Part shown: one piece after another, positions 21,221-31,859 of the stretch
How positions within the stretch are numbered: the first letter of the stretch is position 1
Layout: every line of letters begins with the position of its first letter
Assembly (NCBI RefSeq): GCF_024211275.1
Contig: NZ_JAMLDX010000009.1
Location: forward strand, 1 to 64,000
Source of the DNA: Sphingomonas tagetis
GTDB taxonomy: Bacteria; Pseudomonadota; Alphaproteobacteria; Sphingomonadales; Sphingomonadaceae
DNA: 64,000 bases
Direction: 5' to 3'
The notes under the pieces: generated by a model
The model's input: the letters and a program-made list of their open reading frames with translations, nothing else
The model's database searches: none
What the model was told of the DNA's origin: nothing
Position numbers and translations under genes: made by a program

Positions 21221-22018
21221 TTACTCGTAACGGATGGTCATGCCGCCGTCGGCGGCGATCGTCTGGCCATTGACATAGCCGCCAGCGGCGCTCGCCAACA
21301 TGATCACGACGCCGGCGATCTCGTCGGGCTCACCGACTCGGTCGACGGTCGAACGGCTCAGCTCGCGCGCCAGCTTCTCGGGGTCCTCGATCAGGCCGCT
21401 CGCCATGTCGGTGCGCGTCAGGCCCGGCGACACCGTGTTGGCGCGCACGCCCGCCGCGCCATGCTCGACTGCGATGTTGCGGACATATTGCATCGCCAGC
21501 GTCTTGCTCAGCGTATAGCTGTGATAGATGCCGCTACCGAAATGCGCGGCGATGGTGCCGATGTTGACGATCCGCCCCCATCCCCGCTGCGCCATGCCGG
21601 GCAACAGCCGTTGCGCCAGGAAATGCAGCTGGCCGAAATTGCCGGCGACCGTCTTGTCGAGCACCGCCCCGCTCATTTCCGCGCTCGGCCCGACATGGAT
21701 GTGCAGGCCTGCATTACAGACGAGGATGTCGATCGCACCGAACGCTGCCTCGGCTGCATCGGCCAGCGCGGCGAGTTCGTCCTCGCGCGTGATGTTGGCC
21801 GGGACCGCCACCGCACGTCCCCAGCCTTCCGCGCTGCGCGCGTTGATCGCGTCCGCCACCGCCTGAGCCGGCTCGATCTTGCGGCCCGACACGACCACAT
21901 TGGCGCCATGCTGCGCCAGCCGTTCGGCAATGGCGCGGCCGATGCCGCGGCTCGATCCTGTGACGATCGCAGACCGGCCGGACAGGTCGAACAGCGTCTC
22001 GTTGATCGCGACGGTCAT
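21221..22018 (-). CDS. Short-chain dehydrogenase/reductase
   Basis: 265 aa classical SDR: cofactor motif 'TGSSRGIGRAIA' near residue 18, 'NAG' near 97, and the catalytic YTLSK near 165. A Thr ('IGTIAA') occupies the place where the catalytic Ser normally precedes the Tyr by 13 residues, an uncommon but tolerated change. The end 'GQTIAADGGMTI' is typical. Start ATG overlaps the upstream crotonase stop (ATGA). It probably oxidises an alcohol formed by the P450/epoxide hydrolase pair downstream in the same operon, or a hydroxyacyl-CoA. Confidence 0.87.
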   Translation of the reverse strand: MTVAINETLFDLSGRSAIVTGSSRGIGRAIAERLAQHGANVVVSGRKIEPAQAVADAINARSAEGWGRAVAVPANITREDELAALADAAEAAFGAIDILVCNAGLHIHVGPSAEMSGAVLDKTVAGNFGQLHFLAQRLLPGMAQRGWGRIVNIGTIAAHFGSGIYHSYTLSKTLAMQYVRNIAVEHGAAGVRANTVSPGLTRTDMASGLIEDPEKLARELSRSTVDRVGEPDEIAGVVIMLASAAGGYVNGQTIAADGGMTIRYE

Positions 22019-22824
22019 TGCTGGCTCCGCTTCTGTCGGTCGATCAGATCCTGGACGATGCGTCCGTGATCGGGGCCCTGCGTCTGCGCGAACTGGCGCG
22101 CGATCGTCGCTTCCAGGATACTGTCCATCATCGCTTTGGGATACATGTTCAGGATCGCTTTCGACCCCTCCAGCGCGCTGCGCGGCTGCTGCGCGATCCG
22201 CCGCGCCAGATCGAGCGCTTCGGGCATGAGCTGGTCGAGGGGGACAGCGCGATTGGCGAGGCCGCAGGCCACCGCGTCCGCCGCGTGAATGCGGTCGCCG
22301 GTGAAGATCAGCTCCTTGGCCTTGTTCATCGCCATCAGGAACGGCCAGGTGATCGAGATGCCGTCGCCCAGCACCAGTCCGACATTGACGTGCGGCTCGG
22401 CAAAAAAGGCGCTGCCCGCCATCAGCACGATGTCCGACAGCGCGGCGATCGTCGCGCCGAACCCGACGGCGGCGCCGTTCACCGCCGCGATCACCGGAAC
22501 CGGCAGGTCGAGCATCGACTTGATGAACGCGCGGCCATTGTCCAGCGTCTCGCGGGCGACATCGGGATCCTGTGACGTGCGCACGAGATGCTGGAAATCG
22601 CCGCCCGCGCTGAACGCCTTGCCCGCGCCGGTCAGGATCACGGCGCGAACCGCCTGATCCTCTGCCAGCGACCGCGCCAGCCGCGTCAGGCCGAACAGCA
22701 TCGCGGTCGAGGCGGGATTGCGATCCTCGGGACGGTTGAAGGTGACGATGCGGATCGCGCCGTCTGCTTCGACCACCAGCTCATCGGGAACGTCGTACAC
22801 TACTTGCCCGGCTCCATGATCCAT
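22015..22824 (-). CDS. Enoyl-CoA hydratase/isomerase family protein
   Basis: 269 aa from ATG 22824. Crotonase motifs: 'IVTFNRPEDRNPAS', oxyanion-hole 'AFSAGGDFQHL' and 'GAAVGFGATIAALSDIVLM'. At the two usual catalytic glutamate positions I see Thr ('FGATIAALSD') and His ('EPHVNVGL'), so simple hydration is doubtful; isomerisation or C-C hydrolysis is possible. First gene of the minus-strand operon with SDR, P450 and epoxide hydrolase; the divergent NmrA-like gene starts 167 bases away. Assignment of residues was made by eye. Confidence 0.82.
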   Translation of the reverse strand: MDHGAGQVVYDVPDELVVEADGAIRIVTFNRPEDRNPASTAMLFGLTRLARSLAEDQAVRAVILTGAGKAFSAGGDFQHLVRTSQDPDVARETLDNGRAFIKSMLDLPVPVIAAVNGAAVGFGATIAALSDIVLMAGSAFFAEPHVNVGLVLGDGISITWPFLMAMNKAKELIFTGDRIHAADAVACGLANRAVPLDQLMPEALDLARRIAQQPRSALEGSKAILNMYPKAMMDSILEATIARQFAQTQGPDHGRIVQDLIDRQKRSQQ

Positions 22825-22991
22825 GCGCGGCACATGCCGCAGGGCCGCGCTACCATGACGATGCGGCAGGCTCCACGCCCCGGATCGAGCATCGCAAGGC
22901 CGATACCTTCCGAACGGTCGCGCGCCGGCATCGACGCCTGTCCGCTGGCGGCCTAAGCGGACTCGCGGCAAACTATTTGGAAGGACTTACC

Positions 22992-23912
22992 TTGGACAAC
23001 CACGTCTTCCTCATCACGGGCGCGACGGGTGCGCAGGGCGGCGCGGCGGTGGACGCGCTGCTCGACAAGGGCATGAAGGTCAGGGCGCTGGTGCGCGATC
23101 CCGCTTCCCCCGCAGCACGGCAGCTCGCCGACCGGGGAGTCGAGCTGGTTCAGGGCGACTTCGACGATGCCGCCAGCCTCGCAACGGCGATGCGCGGCGT
23201 CAAGGGCGTGTTCTCGGTCCAGTTGCCGCCCGGCCGGGAGGATACCGATAGCGAATTGCGCACCGGACGCCTGCTCGTCGATGCGGCGCGAGCCGCGGGG
23301 GTAGAGATCTTCGTCCACACATCGGTCGCGCGGGCCGGCGATCAGACGCAGTTCGTCGACTGGGACAGTGGCCGCTGGTGGCCGGATTATTGGAATGGCA
23401 AGTCCGGCGTCAACGATGTGGTCAAGGCAGCGGGCTTTCCACATTGGGTCGTCCTGAAGCCCGCCTTCATGATGGATAATTTCATCCCGCCGAAATCGGC
23501 CTGGATGTTCCCTGGTCTGCAGGATGGTGTGATCAATTCGGCGTTGCGCGCCGACACGCGGCTCGATCTGATCGCCGCGGCGGATGTCGGCCGGTTCGCC
23601 GCTGAAGCGTTCGCTGCCCCGGCGCGTTTCGATCGCCAGGATATCGACCTAGCTGCTGATTCGCTGACGATGGGCGAAGTTGCCGCCACGCTGTCGCGGG
23701 TGTCCGGGCGTGCGATCGAATCGCGCGCGCTGAACGGCGCGGGCGCGCGGGCGGCGGGCAGCAATCCGGGGCTGGTCGAGAGCCAGCAATGGGCCAATGT
23801 CGAGGGTTACCAGGTCGATCTGGCCACGGCGAGGAGCTGGGGCGTACCGCTCGAGTCCTTCAGCGATTGGGCAGGAAGGCATCGGGATCGATTTTCGTTC
23901 GGCACCGGCTGA
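22992..23912 (+). CDS. NmrA-family NAD(P)-binding protein
   Basis: 306 aa atypical SDR. N-terminal Rossmann 'FLITGATGAQGGAAV', then 'VQGDFDDAASLATAMRGVKG' typical of NmrA/HSCARG proteins. The best start is a TTG at 22992, because GGAAGGA lies 6 bases upstream; an earlier TTG at 22977 overlaps that ribosome site. Proteins of this group reduce or sense NAD(P), or act as isoflavone-type reductases. It stands alone between a divergent operon and a convergent nitroreductase, with 30 bases to the latter. Function beyond the fold is unknown. Confidence 0.8.
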   Translation: MDNHVFLITGATGAQGGAAVDALLDKGMKVRALVRDPASPAARQLADRGVELVQGDFDDAASLATAMRGVKGVFSVQLPPGREDTDSELRTGRLLVDAARAAGVEIFVHTSVARAGDQTQFVDWDSGRWWPDYWNGKSGVNDVVKAAGFPHWVVLKPAFMMDNFIPPKSAWMFPGLQDGVINSALRADTRLDLIAAADVGRFAAEAFAAPARFDRQDIDLAADSLTMGEVAATLSRVSGRAIESRALNGAGARAAGSNPGLVESQQWANVEGYQVDLATARSWGVPLESFSDWAGRHRDRFSFGTG

Positions 23913-23942
23913 CCAGGAGCGCAAGGTCCGGCCCACGCCACG

Positions 23943-24625
23943 TCATATATGCCGGGTCACGAATTGCGCGGCCGGCACGCGATCCGTCGTCAGGCGATTT
24001 TCGCGTGCTTGCGCATCGGCATAGCCCAGCGCCATACCCGAAATGATTACATGGCTGTCCGGAATGTCGAGCACGCGGTGAACCACCGGGCCATATTCGC
24101 ACCATGCCTGTTGGGGGCAGGTGCGTAGCCCAAAAGCGGGCGCCAGCGTCATGACGTTGGTCATCAGCATCGCGCAATCGATCCACGCACCCATGCCCCA
24201 GTCGCGCTCCATCGTGAAGAACAACCCGACCGGCGCGCCAAAGAATTCGAAGTTGCGCAGCAATGCCTGTCGCCGTCCCGCCATATCTTCGCGGCCGATG
24301 CCATAAATTTCAAAGAGATCGAAGCCGATCTTGCGTCGGCGAGAGAGGTAAGGCTCCCGGATCTGCTGGGGGAAATATGGGTATTCGTCGGTGCGCTCCC
24401 CGCGCTCGACGGCGGCGGAAACCTCGCGGCAGAGCGTGGCCCGCGTCTCGCCGGTGACGACATGGACCAGCCAGGGCTGCATGTTCTGCCCCGAAGGCGC
24501 GCGTGCCGCCGCGTCAAGCAGGTCGTACACCGTCCGGTCGGACACCGTGTCTGGAAGGAAACGCCGCACGGAGCGGCGTGAGGTGACCGCGTCGAGCGCG
24601 CTGATGGAGCGGGCGGGCTTGTCCG

Positions 24626-24629
<4 letters not shown>
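23943..24629 (-). CDS. Nitroreductase family flavoprotein
   Basis: 228 aa FMN enzyme. The N-terminal 'VTSRRSVRRFLPDTV' is the FMN-phosphate-binding arginine cluster of nitroreductases. 'APSGQNMQPWLVHVV' follows near residue 45, and 'GMALGYADAQARENRL' closes the fold. In catabolic clusters such enzymes may reduce enones, quinones or nitro groups, or desaturate. It overlaps the upstream ligase stop by ATGA and is last in the operon SDR - ligase - nitroreductase. Confidence 0.87.
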
Positions 24630-26299
<1,670 letters not shown>

Positions 26300-26336
26300 C
26301 CCGCACTCCACTTCACCGATTGCGCCGCGTGTCGGC

Positions 26337-27287
26337 TCACCCATTCGTGACCGACTTGGCAAGCTCGGGATAGGCCGTCATCAGCGAGCCTAACAATTTT
26401 CGCGCCGAATCGTCGGTCTTCTCCGGCACGATGAACGACGAGCGGTCGCAAATTGCCGGCATGCCCGACAGCACAGCATCGACCGTCATCTCGTCACGCC
26501 GGAACATCCGGCCTTCGGTTTCCGCGACGAACACCTCGCCGACATAGCCGCCGCCGGTATGGAACATCCGGCCGCTGACCGGGCAGTCGCGATGGCACAA
26601 CGCCGCAACCACGGTGGTGATCTGGATCGGCGGCGCATAATCGGCGAGCGACAGCGGGAATTTCTGCGCGATCGCGTTTTCGGTCGCGGCCACCGGCGCC
26701 ATCATGTTCGCCTTGATGCCGTGCGCCGCGCCTTCATCGGCCAGAATCTTGACCAGCGGCATCAGCGCGCCCTTCGCCACCGAATAGGCCTGGTCGCTGG
26801 CGCGGCCGAAATACCCGGCGGCGGATCCCGTCATCACCACGCGACCATATTGCTGCGCGCGCATATATGGCCAGCAGGCCTGCGCCAAATTCCAGCCACC
26901 ATTCAAATTGACGCCCATCAGTCGGGCGAGATCGGGCTGCGTCGCCTCCTCGAACGCCCCGAGCGGCGCGAAGCTGCTGGCGTTGTGAACCATCACGTCG
27001 ATGCGGCCGAACTGGCCGACGGCTTCGTCGATCATTTGCCGCACTGCAACGGGATCGGCGATGTCGCAGACCGATGCGAGCGCGGTCCCGCCGGTGGCCC
27101 TGATCTGCTCCACGACCTCGTTCGCCGGGGTCGGATTGTTGGCGTTCTCACCGCGCAGATTCCCGCCATAGTCATTCACGACGACGCTCGCACCCTGCTC
27201 GGCGAAGTACAATGCATGCTGACGGCCGATCCCCCGCCCCGCCCCGCTGATGACGACGACCTGCCCGTCGAATTGTTTCACACTCAT
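26337..27287 (-). CDS. SDR family oxidoreductase, multifunctional-enzyme-2-like
   Basis: 316 aa, longer than classical SDRs. It has 'VISGAGRGIGRQHALYFAEQGA', 'VVNDYGG' near 37, and a catalytic Ser ('TGSAAG') plus YSVAK near 180. The 'NDYGG' segment and C-terminal extension are typical of the 3-hydroxyacyl-CoA dehydrogenase part of peroxisomal MFE-2 and its bacterial relatives. It likely oxidises a (3R)-hydroxyacyl-CoA. ATG 27287 has AGGAG very close; a start 15 bases upstream lacks any ribosome site. It heads the operon with ligase and nitroreductase, divergent from the CocE-like gene across 249 bases where I see no clear promoter motif. Confidence 0.83.
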   Translation of the reverse strand: MSVKQFDGQVVVISGAGRGIGRQHALYFAEQGASVVVNDYGGNLRGENANNPTPANEVVEQIRATGGTALASVCDIADPVAVRQMIDEAVGQFGRIDVMVHNASSFAPLGAFEEATQPDLARLMGVNLNGGWNLAQACWPYMRAQQYGRVVMTGSAAGYFGRASDQAYSVAKGALMPLVKILADEGAAHGIKANMMAPVAATENAIAQKFPLSLADYAPPIQITTVVAALCHRDCPVSGRMFHTGGGYVGEVFVAETEGRMFRRDEMTVDAVLSGMPAICDRSSFIVPEKTDDSARKLLGSLMTAYPELAKSVTNG

Positions 27288-27536
27288 TCTCCTGACGCGG
27301 CGCATGGCCCTATCGCCGCATTCATCGCATCTTGCATTTGGCTTGGAAACGATCCCGAACGCGCGGTCTCGACAACACCGCATCCGCGATGAATCATCCG
27401 CGCCGTGCGGGCCTGCCTAGCCCTTGCGCCAAGCCTTCAGCATGAGATCCGTGCAGCTTTATTCGCATCGCCAGCTCGGTGCCTTCTGAGCGGCGCGCGG
27501 CGTGCTTGCGAACGAAACGAACCAGGAGGTGGATTG

Positions 27537-29381
27537 GTGGCCGAGAGCGAAACGCTGGTATGCAGGAACATCGATATCCCGATGCGCGACGGCATCGTGC
27601 TCTCGTCCGATCTCTATGTCGGCGACGACGCAACGGAACCGCGCCCGGTCGTCCTGGTCCGAACGCCATATAACCGCGCGATGCTTGCCCCCCGCTTCGA
27701 TCTCCGCCCGTTCGTGGACCGCGGCTATGCGGTGATGTTTCAGGATGTGCGCGGCACCGGCCAGTCCCAAGGGGTCCTCACCCCGCTGATGAACGAGGCG
27801 GACGACGGCGCCGACACCATCGCGTGGCTCGTCGCACAGTCCTGGTGCAATGGGCAGGTCGGCACGACCGGGCCATCCTATATGGGCGGGGTGCAGTTGC
27901 AGCTCGCCGTCCGGCCAGTACCGGGGCATGAGACCGCCTTCATTCAGGTGCCAGCCGCCAATATGTTCAGCATCGGCATGGTCCATGACGGCGACGTGCT
28001 GGCGCTGGAGACGGCGGCACCCTGGGCGCTGATGATGGCCGCCACCACGATGGACCGCTTCCCACCGGACGTCATCGCGCGGATTCGCGCCGACATGACG
28101 AGCCTGGAAGTCCCGTCCATGGCATTGCTCGAGGGCGATGCGCTGGTCGCGTTCCTGCGCGGGCATAGCCCACGTACGCTCCCGGTCGCGCGGCATGTGC
28201 CCTTCTGGCACGACTGGCTCGACAATCGCGAGAACCCGTCCTTCTTCGATCCGGCGGAAACCAACTCGCGTCTCTCGGCCGCGACCCGCCCGCTGATGCA
28301 CTTCGCTGGATGGTACGATCTGTTCCTGCGCAATGCGCTCAACAGCTATGCCGGGATCACTGCGCACGGCGCCACGCCCGAAGCGCGCGCGGGGCAGCGC
28401 TTGATCGTCGGACCGTGGAGCCATGTCTCCAATCCAAGATTTCGACAGTTTCCCGATTCGGACGTGAACGATGCCGCCGCCAGCGCCGCCTGGATGGACC
28501 TTCATTTTCGGGGCGAGGCCAACCCCGCGTTCGACCATCGCGTCACTCTCTATGTAATGGGTGAAAATCGCTGGCGCGCGGAGCCGGATTGGCCGCGGCG
28601 CGACGCCGTGCCCACCCGTTTCTATCTGGATAGTCACGGCAACGCGAACGGCGTCGACGGCGATGGCGTCTTGTCGACCGACGCGACGGGCGCGGACCGA
28701 CCGGCCGACCGATATCGCGCCGATCCCGCCGATCCGGTCATCTCGCTGGGCGGGCATGGCGTCAGTGGCGGCCCGGTCGATCAGCAGCCCAATGCCGCGC
28801 GGCGGGATATTCTGGTCTACACGACCGCACCGCTGGGCGAGGATGTCGAGGTAACGGGCAATATCCGAGCGACGATCCATGCCGCGTCTTCAGCGACCGA
28901 CACCGACTGGTTCGTGAAACTGATCGACGTGTTTCCCGACGGCGAGGCGTACAATATCGTCAACGGCGGCGCGCGCGCACGCTATCGCGTGTCTCGGACC
29001 GAACCCGTCGCGCTGACGCCGGGTGACGTCGTCGCTTACGATATCGACCTCCATGCGACGAGCAACGTCTTCAAAAAAGGCCATCGCATCCGGCTCGAAA
29101 TCTCCAGCAGCGACTTTCCGAACGCGGACCTCAACCCCAACGCGTTCATCGATCTGTCGGAGGCCACGCCCAACGACTATGTCGTGGCCGAGCAGGCGAT
29201 CTTCCACGACGCGGCCCGGCCCTCGTTCGTCGAGTTGCCGATCATCCCGGCTGCGGCCGAGCGCCACTGGATCGACACCCCGTTCCCGCCGGGACCGGGC
29301 GATCAGGCCTATTCCAAATATCACAGCGAGATCGGCAACCGCCCGCTCCGCCAAATCGAGCTTGGGGCGCTGGCCGGGTAG
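27537..29381 (+). CDS. CocE/NonD family hydrolase (X-Pro dipeptidyl-peptidase type)
   Basis: 614 aa. GTG 27537 follows AGGAGG at 7 bases. The alpha/beta-hydrolase core has nucleophile 'GPSYMGG' near residue 115, 'HFAGWYDLF' with the acid near 260 and 'VGPWSHVS' with the His near 295, the complete CocE triad. A C-terminal jelly-roll domain (about 390-600) contains 'VEVTGNIRATIHAASSATDTDW' as split motifs typical of PepX_C. The family hydrolyses esters and amides, including cocaine. It is the first gene of the plus-strand run to 34666 and may release an acid from an ester or amide before CoA activation. No signal peptide is visible. Confidence 0.87.
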   Translation: MAESETLVCRNIDIPMRDGIVLSSDLYVGDDATEPRPVVLVRTPYNRAMLAPRFDLRPFVDRGYAVMFQDVRGTGQSQGVLTPLMNEADDGADTIAWLVAQSWCNGQVGTTGPSYMGGVQLQLAVRPVPGHETAFIQVPAANMFSIGMVHDGDVLALETAAPWALMMAATTMDRFPPDVIARIRADMTSLEVPSMALLEGDALVAFLRGHSPRTLPVARHVPFWHDWLDNRENPSFFDPAETNSRLSAATRPLMHFAGWYDLFLRNALNSYAGITAHGATPEARAGQRLIVGPWSHVSNPRFRQFPDSDVNDAAASAAWMDLHFRGEANPAFDHRVTLYVMGENRWRAEPDWPRRDAVPTRFYLDSHGNANGVDGDGVLSTDATGADRPADRYRADPADPVISLGGHGVSGGPVDQQPNAARRDILVYTTAPLGEDVEVTGNIRATIHAASSATDTDWFVKLIDVFPDGEAYNIVNGGARARYRVSRTEPVALTPGDVVAYDIDLHATSNVFKKGHRIRLEISSSDFPNADLNPNAFIDLSEATPNDYVVAEQAIFHDAARPSFVELPIIPAAAERHWIDTPFPPGPGDQAYSKYHSEIGNRPLRQIELGALAG

Positions 29382-29510
29382 CCTACAGACTGCGGTTTTC
29401 CGGGGCGGGTATCGCACAGTCGATCAATGCGGTGCAGCGACTTGTCGTGAGGGGTCGAAACGGGTCAAGGCGCCATCGTCGCGCCCGTTCGGATCAAACA
29501 GGAGTCTTCG

Positions 29511-30686
29511 ATGACCGCACCGCAATATTCACCCCGGGCCACAGCGCTGGCGGAGCGCGTCGAGCGCTTCGTTCGCGACGTCGTCGTCCCCTATGAGCGG
29601 GACGAGCGCTGCGGCGCGCATGGTCCGAGCGACGATCTGGTCGCCGAGATGCGCGTCAAGGCGCGCGAGGCGGGCGTGCTGACGCCGCATATCCTGGAAG
29701 ACGGCTCGCACCTGACTCAGCGCGAGACCGCCACCGTGCTGCGGGCGAGCGGCCTGTCGCCGCTCGGCCCGCTGGCGTGCAACACCATGGCGCCTGACGA
29801 GGGTAACATATTCCTGCTCGGCAAGGTCGGCACGCCGCAGCAGAAGGCGCGCTTCCTCGAGCCGCTGGTCTCGGGCCGCGCGCGCTCCGCCTTCTTCATG
29901 ACCGAACCCGCCGAAGAAGGCGGTGCGGGATCGGACCCGTCGATGATGCAGACGACAGGCCGGCTCGACGGCAACCACTGGGTCATCAACGGCCGCAAGA
30001 AGTTCATCACCGGCGCGGTGGGGGCGCAGGTCGGGATCATCATGGCCAAGTCCGACGACGGCGCCTGCATGTTCCTGGTCGATCTGCCCGATCCGGCGAT
30101 TCGCGTGACCCGCGTGCTCGACACGATCGACAATTCGATGCCCGGCGGCCATGCGCAGATCGACATCGTCGATCTGCGCGTCCCCGCCGATCAGATGCTG
30201 GGGCAGAGCGGCGAGGGCTTCACCTACGCGCAGATTCGCCTGAGCCCCGCCCGGCTCTCGCACTGCATGCGCTGGACCGGCGTCGTGCAGCGCGCGCACG
30301 AGATCGCGGTCGATTACGCCAACCGCCGCCACGCGTTCGGCAAAGCGCTGATCGAGCATGAGGGCGTCGGCTTCATGCTGGCCGAGAACGTCATCGACCT
30401 CAAGCAAGCTGAATTGATGACCGACTGGGCGGCGGACGTGCTCGATTCGGGGTCACTCGGCACGGCCGAAAGCTCGATGGCCAAGGTGGCGGTGTCCGAC
30501 GCGCTGTTCCGCGTCGCCGACCGCTGTGTTCAGGTGATGGGCGCCAACGGCGTGTCGCGCGATACGATCGTCGAGCAGGCGTTCCGCGAAATTCGCGCCT
30601 TCCGCATTTATGACGGCCCGACCGAGGTGCATAAATGGAGCCTGGCCAAGAAGATCAAACGCGATTGGAAGGCGGCCCAAGCGTGA
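29511..30686 (+). CDS. Acyl-CoA dehydrogenase, ACAD10/ACAD11 (LvaC-like) type
   Basis: 391 aa complete acyl-CoA dehydrogenase: 'FFMTEPAEEGGAGSDPSMM' near residue 128, 'RRHAFGKALIEHEGVGFMLAEN' near 270 split by variable residues, 'VMGANGVS' near 345 and the end 'IYDGPTEVHKWSLAKK'. The last motif has Asp-Gly-Pro where ordinary members have Glu-Gly-Thr. That is the signature of the ACAD10/11 group, whose members process 4-hydroxyacyl-CoA after phosphorylation of the hydroxyl. The next gene, overlapping by GTGA, encodes exactly the matching kinase. Human ACAD10/11 carry both domains in one chain; here they are separate, as in the levulinate (Lva) operon of Pseudomonas putida. Confidence 0.85.
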   Translation: MTAPQYSPRATALAERVERFVRDVVVPYERDERCGAHGPSDDLVAEMRVKAREAGVLTPHILEDGSHLTQRETATVLRASGLSPLGPLACNTMAPDEGNIFLLGKVGTPQQKARFLEPLVSGRARSAFFMTEPAEEGGAGSDPSMMQTTGRLDGNHWVINGRKKFITGAVGAQVGIIMAKSDDGACMFLVDLPDPAIRVTRVLDTIDNSMPGGHAQIDIVDLRVPADQMLGQSGEGFTYAQIRLSPARLSHCMRWTGVVQRAHEIAVDYANRRHAFGKALIEHEGVGFMLAENVIDLKQAELMTDWAADVLDSGSLGTAESSMAKVAVSDALFRVADRCVQVMGANGVSRDTIVEQAFREIRAFRIYDGPTEVHKWSLAKKIKRDWKAAQA

Positions 30687-31762
30687 CCGGAGAAGCGAGC
30701 GCCGCCGCCGCCAATTCCGGCACGACGGCGGTGCGGGACGGCTATGCGATCGATTCCGCCGCGCTCGACGGCTGGATGCGCGAGCACGTCGCGGGCTATG
30801 CCGGCCCGCTCGCCATCGAACAGTTTCGCGGCGGCCAGTCCAATCCGACTTACAAGCTGGTCACGCCGGGACGCAGCTATGTGCTGCGCAAGCAGCCGCC
30901 CGGGGTCCTGCTGAAGGGCGCGCACGCGGTCGATCGCGAAGCGCGGGTGCTGACCGGGCTGGCGCGCGCCGACTTCCCGGTCGCGCGCGTCCACGGCCTG
31001 TGCATCGACCCGAACGTGATCGGCACGATCTTCTACGTGATGGACATGGTCGAAGGCCGCATCTTCTGGGATGCGGCGATTCCGGAGGTCTCCGACAGCG
31101 AGCGCGGCGCGCTGTTCGACGCGATGAACGCGACGATCGCGCAACTGCATTCGATCGATCCGGCGGCGGTCGGGTTGGGCGATTACGGCCGGCCCGGCAA
31201 TTATTTCGCGCGGCAGATCGGGCGCTGGTCGCAGCAATATCTGGAAGATACGGACGCCGGCCGCGACCCGCATCTCGACAAGCTGATCGCCTGGTTGCCG
31301 GACCATATCCCGCCCGGCGACGAGAGCGCGATCGTCCATGGCGATTTCCGCATCGACAACATGATCTTCGCCGCCGACGAGCCAAAGGTGATCGCGGTGC
31401 TCGACTGGGAACTCTCGACGCTGGGCCATCCCGGTGCGGACTTCGCCTATCATGCGATGATGTACCGCATGCCCCCGCACATCGTCGCGGGCCTTGGCGG
31501 GACCGATCCGGCGACTCTCGGCGTGCCCGACGAAGCGGCCTATGTCGCGAGCTATTGCGCGCGGCGCGGGATCGACGGCCTGCCCGGCTACGACTTCTAT
31601 GTCGCGTTCAACTTCTTTCGCCTCGCCGCCATCTTCCACGGTATTCGCGGGCGTGTGGCGCGCGGCACGGCGGCGTCGGCGCAGGCGCGAAGCCGGGTCG
31701 AGATGCTGCCCGAGCTCGCGCGACTGGCCTGGGAACAGGCGGTCCGCGCCGGCGCGTCCTGA
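30683..31762 (+). CDS. Aminoglycoside-phosphotransferase-fold kinase (LvaA/ACAD10-kinase-like)
   Basis: 359 aa from GTG 30683, coupled to the dehydrogenase stop (GTGA). Kinase motifs: 'FRGGQSNPTYKLVTPGRSYVLRKQPPG' in pieces near residue 40-65 with the ATP-binding Lys in 'LRKQPPG', the catalytic loop 'IVHGDFRIDNMIF' near 215 and the metal-binding 'LDWELSTLG' near 238. This subgroup, with 'RKQPPG' and 'DWELSTLG', is that of the ACAD10/11 kinase domain and LvaA, which phosphorylates the 4-hydroxyl of an acyl-CoA so that phosphate can be eliminated. Antibiotic resistance is unlikely given the context. Confidence 0.85.
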   Translation: MTGEASAAAANSGTTAVRDGYAIDSAALDGWMREHVAGYAGPLAIEQFRGGQSNPTYKLVTPGRSYVLRKQPPGVLLKGAHAVDREARVLTGLARADFPVARVHGLCIDPNVIGTIFYVMDMVEGRIFWDAAIPEVSDSERGALFDAMNATIAQLHSIDPAAVGLGDYGRPGNYFARQIGRWSQQYLEDTDAGRDPHLDKLIAWLPDHIPPGDESAIVHGDFRIDNMIFAADEPKVIAVLDWELSTLGHPGADFAYHAMMYRMPPHIVAGLGGTDPATLGVPDEAAYVASYCARRGIDGLPGYDFYVAFNFFRLAAIFHGIRGRVARGTAASAQARSRVEMLPELARLAWEQAVRAGAS

Positions 31763-31859
31763 TGCGCCGGCCATCAAGCATGCGATGCGATGGCCCGCCC
31801 CGATTGCCAAGCGTGTCCGCAGTGCGAAATAGCGGATCGACGAACCAGAGGAGCCAAGC

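Noticed and set aside
30683..31762. Aminoglycoside resistance phosphotransferase
   Set aside because: The kinase has the 'RKQPPG' and 'DWELSTLG' motifs of the ACAD10-type subgroup and is coupled to an ACAD10/11-type dehydrogenase.
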